From NCBI RefSeq assembly GCF_000372725.1, contig NW_005201493.1, positions 218,475 through 257,044 of the forward strand: a DNA stretch of 38,570 bases, read 5' to 3'. The translations under genes were made by a program, and so were the position numbers. Within the stretch, counting starts at the first letter, position 1. Each line of letters begins with the position of its first letter. The stretch comes from Emiliania huxleyi CCMP1516. Taxonomy: Eukaryota > Haptophyta > Isochrysidales > Noelaerhabdaceae. The notes under the pieces are model-generated. The model saw only the letters and a program-made list of their open reading frames with translations, had not been told where the DNA came from and did not search any database. Positions 7,921-16,500 of this stretch are shown here, piece by piece.

Positions 7921-8225
7921 CACATTGAGCGGTTCGTCCGCGTCGCGCACTCGTCCCAACCGGGGGCCGCAGACTCGTTCTGCGCGCCAACGGCTGGTGA
8001 CGCTGTGTTGCCCTTGAGCTAGTCCTTCCCCGGTCGCCTAGCCTCTGCGCTGTCTGGCGAACGCCTGTATGCCACGCGCGCGGACCACGCTTGCGTGGAT
8101 ACGTGGCTGGCAGGCTGACCCGTGTGCGGGGTAACCCGCGCACGGGGAAGCTTCACGGGTTCGAGTCGCCAAACATTAAGCAGCGGAGGTGTGCCGAGGG
8201 GGACCGGGAGGCGGTAAGCCGTTGG

Positions 8226-8277
8226 CGCTAAGAGGTTCCTCCTTTCCGCGCCCCCCCCGCAAGGCGCGCGATACACA
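8226..8277 (+). repeat. Dispersed repeat R3, copy 1 (inverted copy at 30642-30695)
   Basis: GGCGCTAAGAGGTTCCTCC through GGCGCGCGATACAC. The reverse complement occurs at 30642-30695. Both sit upstream of genes on the strand away from them, but no function is evident. 7929-8590 otherwise holds no recognisable gene. Confidence 0.9.
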
Positions 8278-8432
8278 TCGTATCAAGAATACTCACTCAC
8301 TCACACATTGCGCGTTGTTCGAGGCGAGAGGCAAAATACAAAGAAAGAAAGAACCCAACCGAGACCCCCCAAGGGAGGGATTGGGAAAGAAAGAAAGAAA
8401 GAAAACAGACAACCCAAGGGAGGGATGGGAGG

Positions 8433-8463
8433 ACGGCACGCCGCCACCACACAGGGATTTTAA
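8433..8463 (+). repeat. 31-bp direct repeat upstream of the translocator gene, copy 1
   Basis: ACGGCACGCCGCCACCACAC plus GGGATTTTAA, repeated at 8528-8558. A CCAAGGGAGGGAT pair (about 8368 and 8414) and AAAG microsatellites surround it. The pair lies 110-240 bp upstream of the start codon, so it may carry promoter elements; this is inference. Confidence 0.85.
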
Positions 8464-8527
8464 GGAGAGGTGTGTGGTGCGCTATCCGTCGCCCACCCTA
8501 GGGAGTCTGCCTCTTCCTATTGGGAAG

Positions 8528-8558
8528 ACGGCACGCCGCCACCACACGGGGATTTTAA
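8528..8558 (+). repeat. 31-bp direct repeat upstream of the translocator gene, copy 2
   Basis: Second copy of 8433-8463, followed by the most AT-rich stretch before the gene (TTTTAAATATCAAACC). Confidence 0.85.
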
Positions 8559-8674
8559 ATATCAAACCGCACTTTTTCAAAATCTGAGCAGTGCAATCAG
8601 CTGTTCATCGGCGCGAGGAGGCACCGCCGCCCAACCGCTGCACCGTCTCGTCCACGTCTCGTCCGTCGACGGCC

Positions 8675-11600
8675 ATGCTGCAAGTCGCTGTCCTCCTCAC
8701 TGCCCTGAGCCGGCCTGCGCTCGTCGCGCCGAGGCCGCCCGCGCCGCTGCGGTCCCGCACACCCGTCGCCACGGCGGCGCCGGCTTCGCTGCTCGGCAAG
8801 GCGGCGCGGATGGTGCGCGGCGACCCGACCATCCAGTACGAGACCATCACGTGCTCGGACATCGACGAGGAGGAGTGCCTCGCGCTGTGCGACGAGGAGA
8901 CGGGCTGTTCCATCGTCGCGCCCAGCGCCGCGCTCCGCACGCTCAAGATCGGCGTCTACTTTGCGCTCTGGTTCGCGCTCTCGACGGGCTACAACATCGC
9001 GAACAAGGTGCGGCTCAACGCGATCGCGCTGCCGTGGTGCCACTCAGCCGCCTCGCTCGGCGTCGGCTCAGCCTTCGTCTCCTTCCTCTGGGCTACCGGC
9101 TTGCGCAAGCGGCCGTCGCTGCCGCGCGCCGCAGTGGCGACGCTGCTCCCAATCTCCTTTCTGCACGCGCTCGGCCACATCGGCGCCGTGGTGTCGGCGG
9201 GCGCGGGCGCCGTCTCCTTCACGCAGATCGTCAAGGCCGCCGACTTCGCCTGCACCGCCGTGTGTAGTTCGCAGTCGTTCTGAACCCATCCATCCATCAG
9301 TCCATTCGTGGTAGGCTGCCGAGCCAGTCTGCACGGCCCTCCTCTCGTGGGGCAGCTCGCGGGTAGATGCCCCACACGCCTCTGCCGCTGGTCCGGCGAG
9401 CACGCACTCTGCGCCACTCTGCGCCACTCTGCGCCGACGACGTTGCGCAATTTCCCTGAGACTTCTCGGAAACCTTCTCGGAACCTGCCTGCAGGCATCC
9501 TCGGCGCCACAATCTCCGCGCCGGCGCGCCCTCGCCCTCGCGCCGATCTGCTATAGTATACTGAGCATTCTGACCGCGGCTCTACTACACACCATAGGCC
9601 GCCCTCGCCCTAGTGCCGATCTGCTATAGTATACTCAGCATTCCATTGCGAGTCCACTGTCTCATAGGCCGCTCTCGCCCTCGTGCCGATCGTCGCGGGC
9701 GTGGCGCTCGCTTCGGTGAGCGAGCTCTCTTTCACGTGGCTCTCCTTCTCGGGCGCGAGATCTAGCCGAGATCTAGCCGAGGTCTAGCCGAGGTCTAGCC
9801 GAGAGCCAGCCGAGAGCCAGCCGAGATCTAGCTGAGATCCAGCCGAGATCTAGCCGAGATCCAGCCGAGAGCCAGCCGAGAGCCAGCCGAGATCTAGCTG
9901 AGATCCAGCCGAGATCTAGCCGAGATCCAACCGAGAGCCAGCCGAGAGCCAGCCGAGATCCAGCCGAGATCCAGCCGAGATCGAGCCGCGAGTACAGTAG
10001 CTCCGTCTCTTTGAGCGGCGCGACGCCCTCCAATCACCAGCTCCATCTCATGTAGTGTCTCCCGTAGTCGCGCGACGCTCTCCTGCGGTGCACCCATCAT
10101 GTAGCGTCTCCCGTCACCGCCGAGATCCAGCCGAGACCTAGCCAGCCGAGAGCTTGGCTGAGAGCCATCCGCGGCTTGCTTCCACCTCCGCGAGTAGCGG
10201 CGCGACGCGCTCCAATCCCCGCCGTTCGGATGGGGCTGCACAGAGGCGGTCCTCCCAAACCAAACCCAACCCAACGCTCTCATGGCATGTAGTGTCTCCC
10301 GTCACCGCCGCTCGGATGGGGCTGCACAGAGGCGGTCCTCCCAAACCAAACCCAACCCAACGCTCTCATGGCATGTAGTGTCTCCCGTCACCGCCGCTCG
10401 GATGGGGCTGCACAGAGGCGGTCCTCCCAAACCAAACCCAACCCAACGCTCTCATGGCATGTAGTGTCTCCCGTCACCGCCGCTCGGATGGGGCTGCACA
10501 GAGGCGGTCCTCCCCAAACCCAACCTCGTCCGCAGGCGCGATGCTCTCCAACCTCGCCTTCGCCACTCGCAACATCCTCTCTCGCGCGTCGATGGACCGG
10601 CCAAAGGGGAAGAACATGACGCCCGAGAACCTCTTCGGCGCGCCCCCGCGGACACACTAGTCTCAGCACGGGGCCAGGGGGCCCTCACTAGCTGCACTCG
10701 GGCTCACTCCCACTGCGCCTTCGGTGGGGGTGGACTGGCGCGTAAACGGAGAGTCGCGGAGTCGCGCGCCTCCCACCAAGGAAGGGCTACGCAGTACCCC
10801 TCACCGGTGCACGGGGCCAGGCCAAGCCCCTCCGGCCCCTCCGGCCCCTCCGGCCACTCCATCAGGTAACGCCAGCTGCGACGCGACGTGGCACCCGCCC
10901 TCCAACAAGAAGAGCAGTGCAAACGGGCCACCGCCAGGATGCTGGGTCATCGGCCCTCCGTGGTGGGGCGCTCGGCCACAGTGCCTGCTCGGCCCGCTGC
11001 TGGAGCTGTTTGGGGGGCAGGAGACGCTCCCGTTGCCAAACNNNNNNNNNNNNNNNNNNNNNNNNNNNNNNNNNNNNNNNNNNNNNNNNNNNNNNNNNNN
11101 NNNNNNNNNNNNNNNNNNNNNNNNNNNNNNNNNNNNNNNNNNNNNNNNNNNNNNNNNNNNNNNNNNNNNNNNNNNNNNNNNNNNNNNNNNNNNNNNNNNN
11201 NNNNNNNNNNNNNNNNNNNNNNNNNNNNNNNNNNNNNNNNNNNNNNNNNNNNNNNNNNNNNNNNNNNNNNNNNNNNNNNNNNNNNNNNNNNNNNNNNNNN
11301 NNNNNNNNNNNNNNNNNNNNNNNNNNNNNNNNNNNNNNNNNNNNNNNNNNNNNNNNNNNNNNNNNNNNNNNNNNNNNNNNNNNNNNNNNNNNNNNNNNNN
11401 NNNNNNNNNNNNNNNNNNNNNNNNNNNNNNNNNNNNNNNNNNNNNNNNNNNNNNNNNNNNNNNNNNNNNNNNNNNNNNNNNNNNNNNNNNNNNNNNNNNN
11501 NNNNNCTCTCGGCTGCCTCTCTCGGCTCCCTCTCGGCTCCTCTCGGCTCCCTCTTGGCTGTCTCTCGGCTCCCTCTCGGCTCCCTCTCGGCTCCCTCTTG

Positions 11601-12322
11601 GCTGTCTCTCGGCTCCCTCTCGGCTCCCTCTCTCGGCTTCCTCTCGGCTTCCTCTCGGCTCGCCTAGGCCCACCACGGCTACCTCTCGGCTCAGCCCTCC
11701 GACCTCTCCGGACGCAGGTTGCGATGCTCGCGCTGAACAACGTCAACCCGGTGACACACGCGGTCGCAAACACGCTCAAGCGCGCCGCCACCCTGCCCGC
11801 CGGTGTCGCCCCCTGCACACACACCTGTTTTCGAGGTCCAGCTCCGTGTTGCAGCCGCGTCCCTTCTCCCCGCCCGCGCGGCGTGCGGCCTTTGCGCGTT
11901 CTTCGCTGGTGGAGAGCGCGGCGTGTTTTCTTTTCCCCGCAGGCGTGTCGTGATCCTGCTCGCGTGCGTCGTCTTCTTCAAGACGCCGATGACGCCGCTC
12001 TGCATCGCCGGCTCGACGGTGCGAGATATGGGGAGATATGGGGAGATATGGGGAGATGTGGCTCGTCGGCGCGAGATTCGCCGAGAGCCGCCGAGAGTCG
12101 CGGAGAGTAGCCGCGAGCAGCCGAGAGCAGCGAGAGCAGCCGCGCCGCCGCGCGGACGCCGCTCTGGGGGGGGGGGGGGTTGGCGCTGCGTTAGGACGGC
12201 GTCTCTTCACAGCAGGCTCGGTGTCGGACTAGGTGGCGATCGTCGGCTCCTACCTCTACTCGATGGCCAAGGGGCGCGAGAAGGCGCTGGCCAAGGCCGC
12301 CGCCAAGAAGGGGGCGGCATGA
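8675..12322 (+). CDS. Plastid triose-phosphate/phosphate translocator, multi-exon, interrupted by a gap
   Basis: This drug/metabolite-superfamily antiporter exchanges phosphate for triose-phosphate, PEP or sugar phosphate across plastid membranes. Modelled exons: 8675-9263, 9495-9523, 9668-9752, 10536 to about 10637, at least one lost in the gap, then 11718-11779, 11943-12018 and 12233-12322. The leader (MLQVAVLLTAL, then Ala/Pro/Arg-rich) fits the two-step plastid targeting of red-plastid algae. Family segments: FALWFALSTGYNIANKVRL, ISFLHALGHIGAVVSAG, AVSFTQIVKAA, LVPIVAGVALASVSELSFTW, MLSNLAFATRNILSRA, NNVNPVTHAVANTLKRVV, FFKTPMTP and IVGSYLYSMAK. Introns mostly use GC donors; introns 1 and 6 use GT. 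Exon 2 is only 29 bp and a few residues expected around the exon 1-2 join are missing, so that join is uncertain. Substrate class cannot be told. Met 8675 was preferred over 8591 because it starts the hydrophobic leader. Confidence 0.88.
9759..9990. repeat. 12-bp minisatellite in translocator intron 3
   Basis: About 19 units of GAGATCTAGCC, GAGATCCAGCC and GAGAGCCAGCC. It shares the GCCGAGA core with the minisatellites in the Mpv17-like and formamidase introns. Confidence 0.95.
10219..10516 (+). repeat. 86-bp tandem repeat, about 3.5 copies, in translocator intron 3
   Basis: Unit boundaries (CCGCCGCTCGGATGGGG) at about 10219, 10305, 10391 and 10477, with almost no divergence between the later copies. 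It contains a CCAAACCCAACCCAACG run. The near-identity indicates recent expansion. Confidence 0.97.
10862..11041 (+). repeat. Diverged copy of part of the 12926-16192 gene inside the translocator gene
   Basis: About 180 bp ending at the gap read ASCDATWHPPSNKKSSANGP, then GCWVIGPPWWGARPQCLLGP and LLELFGGQETLPLP. The same peptide, with a few changes and a small indel, is in the minus-strand gene at about 15394-15575. The reading frame is intact here and is preceded by an APPAPPAPPATPSG hinge. It is either a gene fragment in an intron, a nested gene, or a misjoin at the gap. Confidence 0.9.
11042..11505. other. Assembly gap (464 N)
   Basis: Run of N. It removes the middle of the phosphate translocator (expected to encode at least one transmembrane segment) and the continuation of the duplicated segment at 10862-11041. 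Confidence 1.
11506..11690. repeat. CTCTCGGCTCC minisatellite in a translocator intron
   Basis: Imperfect 11-13 bp units of CTCTCGGCTCC directly after the gap, probably the reason for the gap. Read on the other strand the unit is GGAGCCGAGAG, again with the GCCGAGA core. Confidence 0.93.
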
Positions 12323-12435
12323 CCATGAGCCACCGCGCGGCTTGCCGCAACGGTCGCGCCGCGCCGGGTATTGCTACCTCAGTAGGTCCCGCGGCGTTTG
12401 GGTCTTGCTCCAGCGCCCATAGGGTGGCCTTGATT

Positions 12436-12470
12436 GCGCGCCGCCTCCCGGACGAGGGAGGGCGGCGCGC
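12436..12470. other. GC-rich hairpin downstream of the translocator gene
   Basis: GCGCGCCGCCTCCC faces GGGAGGGCGGCGCGC across a ~6-base loop with a single bulge, 114 bp after the stop codon. It could influence 3'-end formation; that is a guess. 12323-12925 has no convincing gene. Confidence 0.6.
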
Positions 12471-12925
12471 CCTATTTGCCGCGCGCTGGCTTGTGTACAG
12501 ACGGCGTTATGGCCCCTCTCTTCACGCCGGAAATTTCTAAAAAAGAAAGGTGTTCCACGGCGGGGAAGCGGGGGGCCGGGGCGCCGTCCCCGCCGACTCG
12601 TCGGCCGCTGGGGCTGGGGGGGCGGGCGAGGGGGTGGGGGCTGGGCGTGGGGGAGCGGGACAGGATCTTGGAGTGTTTGGACGCGCGCCAAAACGGTCCG
12701 TAATTCTAATTGGCCATGTGTATCCAACCCCCGCCGCGCTTTTTTCTTAGAGAAGCAAGCGTTGCGAGTCCGAGGAGTTGCTGTACGCTTCCTGTAACGT
12801 ACGCGCTGATGCGCGCGAGACGGAATATTCTGACATGTAGTACGGAGGGCGACGGGCGGAGGACACGAGTAGTGGAGACGCCTGGCCAGCGCTCAACATA
12901 GGTAGACCGTGTCACGCCTCTGCTC

Positions 12926-15900
12926 TCAAAGCATCTTCTCCCCCGAGCTCTGGCTGGGCTCGCCACCCTGCTTCGGAAGAAGCTTGGTGCACCCATAGGC
13001 GAGACCCGCTACCAACAACGTCAGCAGCGCCACGACGCCCACCATGAGGGCCCAAAGCGGGATCGCCGAGGCGGGACCGCTCGCGCTGCAACCGCCCGCA
13101 TCCTGCTCGGTCAAAGCCGCCATCTCGTTCACCAGGTCGGCGAAAAAGGGGGCCCAGGGGCTGAGGAGCTCAAGAGGGATGGGCTCGTCGAGCAGGGTTC
13201 TCTCGAGAAAGTCCATCCCCCTCGCGACCCCCTCGCTGATGTCGAGAGCTTCCACGGTCGCACTCAGCGTGGGCGCGCCGCCACTCACCCGCGCGTGCAC
13301 GCAGGAGACGCCTCCCATCACATCGCCGACACTCAGCATCCACGGCCGCACCGCGCCGCGAGCCGCGAAGCCAGCATCGTCGGCGGGGTAGAGGCGGAGC
13401 GGTGCCGCGACGGATACGTCACGGAGCCGCAAGCGCGCCGACGTCTTGATCGTGGTCTCGGAGCCGAGCTGCGACGTCTTCTTTGGCAGGAGCAGCTCCA
13501 GCGACACGCGTGCGTCCAGGTACTTGAGCGTAAGGTGGGCCGTGTCTCCCCCTCCCTCCACCTCTAGCTTCGTCAGCGGGGCGTGGAGCCGTGTCTCGAG
13601 CGTCACGTCTGACACGCGGATCGACGGGCGGTCTGCATTCGGGAGGAGACGATACAACGCGCTGGCACCCACGGATGACTTCCACGTCGCGCCGTCAAGG
13701 AGGGTGCCTGTCGGCGCCAGCCGGAGCGCCTCATCGCCAAACCTGAGGAATATGGGCTGCAGCGCGGCCAGGTCGGCCATCGACAGACCGAAATTGACCA
13801 CCATGCCAAAGGCGTGGCCGACCCCGAGCCAATTCATCCACGACCCTGATGGAGACGATGCTTCCCCGTCTCCAGCGTCGCGGGCGAGTGTCTCGCTACC
13901 GCACGGCCGCACGCTGGCGCACTCCTCGGCGGTGAGCAGCTGTCGCAACACCGAGCCACTCAACGCGTGCGTCAGCGATGCACTCCCCGCCACGCCGCTG
14001 GCCGGCAAAGCATTGACGTTCGTGAGGACGAACCCGAGCAGTTCGTTGAAGAAGGCAGCCGCGTCCTCTTCCCAGTCACCACCAGCGGCACGCGCATGAA
14101 TGTTGACGTCCCCATCGACGCTAAAGTCCTGCAGCCCGAGCTTGAGCAGCGCGCAGGCGAAGATCGAGGCGCCCTTTTGCATGTGGAGGAGCGAGCTCTG
14201 CGTGCTCGTGGTGAAGTTCTTGCCCACCATGCCAAACTGAATACGCTGCTTGATGGCCTTGGACGGGTCGAGCTCGTAGCCCCGCGCTTGGCTGCCGCCA
14301 AGGCGCGGCCCCTCCGGCTCCGCCGTCGGCAGCCATATGAAGTTTGCGGCCGCTCGCACCTCGAGGAATTCAAAGTCCAGCGTGGCGTTGAGGTCGTAGC
14401 CAAAAATCAAGCTCATGAAGGAGCTATCTGCGACCGTCAGGTTCAGCTCAACTAGCTCGAACTGCGCCAGGCCCGACTCGGTGCGCGGCGCGGCGTCGAC
14501 GACGATGCCGCCTCCGCTGCTGGTGAGCGGACTGCTGCCGAGCATGGCCTCCGCCAGGGCTGCGAGCGCCGGCGTATCGAGCACAAGCTCGGTTGCGCGC
14601 GGCTCGTCGTTTCGGGGCGGCCGTGCCTCGCCCATCCGGTGGAAGACTGAGAGTGGCGAGAACGGCCCGCTGAGCACCGTTTCGGAGACAAGGTTGAATA
14701 GGCGGCAGCCCTCCGAGAAGACACATCCCGCGCCGCCGTCGGCCGACTCGTTGCGTGGCTCCGGCGGGGTAGCCAGCTTCGTGTGCCGTGGGAAATTCTG
14801 CTTGACGATCGCCTCCACGAGACCCGTACGTATCATCGGCGTCACAGCACGCATCAGCTCGTTGGTGAATCCCGTGTTTGAGGACTGCTCCGTGTCAAAC
14901 ACGTGGACCTCGAGCCGCCCGATCGACATGCCCGCCACCGGACAGCGCATGTCGAGGGGCCGGCAGGAGCAGCTCTTCGTCGGCTTGCACGCCGGGTCTG
15001 CAAAGCCCAAGTTCTGGATCAGGTTACCGTCATCGTCGGCCTCGAAGCCAACAAAAATCTCCGCGCCGATCTTGATGTCGCCGAGGTCGATGGTCATGCT
15101 CGAGTCCGACAGGTGGTGCGCGACCAGGCCCGACGCCTCGTCGCCATGGATCACCGCCGTGCAGGTCATCTCCTTGATGTGTATGGCGATGCGCAGCCTC
15201 CGGCCCGAGTCGGGTGACGTTTGACTCAGCAGACTCGAGTCCTTCTCGACAAAGGCCTCGGCGCTGAATGGCGCGCGGCGGATGTAGGAGCACACCAGGT
15301 GCGACGCGACGAGGCTCTTGATCTTGATCGTGCCAGACAGAGGGATCTCCACCTCGACCCAGTTCGAGTTCCCCCACCCGTCGAAATACGCGCTTGGCAA
15401 CGGGAGCGTCTCCTGCCCCCCAAACAGCTCCAGCAGCGGGCCGAGCAGGCACTGTGGCCGAGCGCCCCACCACGGAGGGCCGATGACCCAGCATCCGTCG
15501 GGCGGCCCGTTATGGTTTGCACTGCTCTTCTTGTTGGAGGGCGGGTGCCACGTCGCGTCGCAGCTGGCGGTGCCTGGTGGCGTGCGTGGCGGCCGCGGCG
15601 GTAGAGGAGGAGGCCTGGGCGATATTGGTGGGCGCGGTGGCGGTTTGGGCGGTGGCGGTGACGGTCCGCGCTCGAAGGAGAGCCGCACGTCGAGATAGCG
15701 CGAGTCTCCGCCTGACAGGCGGGCAGTATAGGGGCCGCTGCCTGTGGCGGCAAGCAAAGGCACGGAGGCAGAACAGCAGAGCGAGTCGTGGAGCCCCAAG
15801 TTGTCGACGTCGAACAGCTCAAACGTGACTTGGGTGTCCTCCCACACCACGACGTCCGGAAACGTGGCGCAGCAGTGACTCCAGTACGCGGTGGGCGGCC

Positions 15901-16192
15901 CATCACGCAAGTCGTTCATCATCGACCCCAGAATCGAGGAGCTACAGCGGTGTGCTCGCTCGCAGTATCGCCCGTCGCAATCGTATCCGAACTTCAATTC
16001 GACGGCCCAATCGGGGGCGGTGCCCCAGTCCATGTTGGGCAGCCCGAGGCCGTGGACGTCGAGCACGCAGATCTGCAGGTCGTCGAGAGAGATCAAATCG
16101 GGGAAGACCGGAGGCAGGCCGCGTGCACGCGGCCCTGCGTCACTCACCGTCAGATTTGCGACCGGGTCGGACCAAACGGGGAGAGCGCTCAT
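12926..16192 (-). CDS. Large type I membrane protein with C2-like domain and Pro-rich hinge
   Basis: One open frame of 1088 codons from ATG 16192; it is already open upstream to about 16250, so an earlier exon could add a signal peptide, and a TTTTTCTCCACAG acceptor-like site sits there. Order: a beta-rich N-terminal segment with C2-like wording (LQICVLDVHGLGLPNMDW, VTFELFDVDNLGLHDSLCC); a PPPPKPPPRPPISPRPPP hinge; a Cys/Trp segment (SCDATWHPPSNKK, GCWVIGPPWWGA) found again at 10862-11041; a Cys cluster (CKPTKSCSCRPLDMRC); a long region without obvious family; and a C-terminal membrane span (PLWALMVGVVALLTLLVAGL) with a short cytosolic tail. So it is probably a surface or endomembrane protein with its bulk outside. 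Lipid binding by the C2-like part is a hypothesis; a distant lipid-transfer (TULIP/BPI) fold for the middle cannot be excluded or shown. Confidence 0.75.
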   Translation of the reverse strand: MSALPVWSDPVANLTVSDAGPRARGLPPVFPDLISLDDLQICVLDVHGLGLPNMDWGTAPDWAVELKFGYDCDGRYCERAHRCSSSILGSMMNDLRDGPPTAYWSHCCATFPDVVVWEDTQVTFELFDVDNLGLHDSLCCSASVPLLAATGSGPYTARLSGGDSRYLDVRLSFERGPSPPPPKPPPRPPISPRPPPLPPRPPRTPPGTASCDATWHPPSNKKSSANHNGPPDGCWVIGPPWWGARPQCLLGPLLELFGGQETLPLPSAYFDGWGNSNWVEVEIPLSGTIKIKSLVASHLVCSYIRRAPFSAEAFVEKDSSLLSQTSPDSGRRLRIAIHIKEMTCTAVIHGDEASGLVAHHLSDSSMTIDLGDIKIGAEIFVGFEADDDGNLIQNLGFADPACKPTKSCSCRPLDMRCPVAGMSIGRLEVHVFDTEQSSNTGFTNELMRAVTPMIRTGLVEAIVKQNFPRHTKLATPPEPRNESADGGAGCVFSEGCRLFNLVSETVLSGPFSPLSVFHRMGEARPPRNDEPRATELVLDTPALAALAEAMLGSSPLTSSGGGIVVDAAPRTESGLAQFELVELNLTVADSSFMSLIFGYDLNATLDFEFLEVRAAANFIWLPTAEPEGPRLGGSQARGYELDPSKAIKQRIQFGMVGKNFTTSTQSSLLHMQKGASIFACALLKLGLQDFSVDGDVNIHARAAGGDWEEDAAAFFNELLGFVLTNVNALPASGVAGSASLTHALSGSVLRQLLTAEECASVRPCGSETLARDAGDGEASSPSGSWMNWLGVGHAFGMVVNFGLSMADLAALQPIFLRFGDEALRLAPTGTLLDGATWKSSVGASALYRLLPNADRPSIRVSDVTLETRLHAPLTKLEVEGGGDTAHLTLKYLDARVSLELLLPKKTSQLGSETTIKTSARLRLRDVSVAAPLRLYPADDAGFAARGAVRPWMLSVGDVMGGVSCVHARVSGGAPTLSATVEALDISEGVARGMDFLERTLLDEPIPLELLSPWAPFFADLVNEMAALTEQDAGGCSASGPASAIPLWALMVGVVALLTLLVAGLAYGCTKLLPKQGGEPSQSSGEKML

Positions 16193-16500
16193 GCGGGGCG
16201 ACGACAGAGGACGCACGTCTCGCGCCGATAAATTTTGGGGTACAAAAAAGATCCTCGCCGCCGTGCCTGTGGAGAAAAATGACTTCTCTCGCTCTCAAAC
16301 TAAAAGAGTCGCAGTTCCCTTGCTCCAAGCGCTTGCGTTTCGGCGGTAGTGATCTGATCACCCGAATGCCACGTTCGGATGCAGTTCACCCTGGGGTATG
16401 TTCTCGAATGTTCGTAAAGATCCACAGCCTTGTTGAGAGGAAAATACGGCCCCATACACACATGAAGAGAGACTCTGGCGTTACGGTTGATAAGGGATCG
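16193..16500. promoter_or_regulatory. Divergent intergenic region
   Basis: Lies between the minus-strand membrane protein and the plus-strand coiled-coil gene. It is less GC-rich than its neighbours and probably holds both promoters. In-frame alternative starts for the plus gene occur at 16374, 16408 and 16462. Confidence 0.35.

Larger units (their letters stand above)
7383..7928 (+). pseudogene. Truncated von Willebrand factor A domain protein with PQHRSMGPP repeats
   Basis: The frame reads Pro-rich, then several copies of (P)QHRSMGPP(P/R), then QKNRPGWNRYVRPSL, and then the start of a vWA domain: DVGAHVIFCVDNSGSM, which contains the MIDAS motif DxSGS. After RAEAVARCCRQLVATQQQQG it runs into a stop at 7926-7928, so only the first strand and helix of the ~180-residue domain are present. 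No continuation was found downstream, so the gene is either 3' truncated or its next exon is beyond recognition. No ATG is in frame upstream of the repeats; the first are within them (7497). A perfect 9-bp hairpin (7899-7920) lies just where the domain is lost. vWA proteins bind ligands through a metal ion; nothing points to a partner here. Confidence 0.55.

Noticed and set aside
8080..8180. tRNA-like GGGTTCGAGTC
   Set aside because: The T-stem does not pair (GGG faces TCG), and no acceptor stem or anticodon arm could be drawn.
10219..10516. Regular 86-bp repeats resembling a CRISPR array
   Set aside because: The copies are head-to-tail with no variable spacers, and lie in an intron of a eukaryotic gene.
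10724..12110. Long frames running through the run of N
   Set aside because: They are open only because N gives no stop codons. The real content is an intronic duplicate on one side and translocator introns/exons on the other.
15952..16500. Extension of the coiled-coil frame upstream to 15952
   Set aside because: It overlaps the opposite-strand membrane-protein gene, whose coding is clear; the coiled-coil text begins near 16501.
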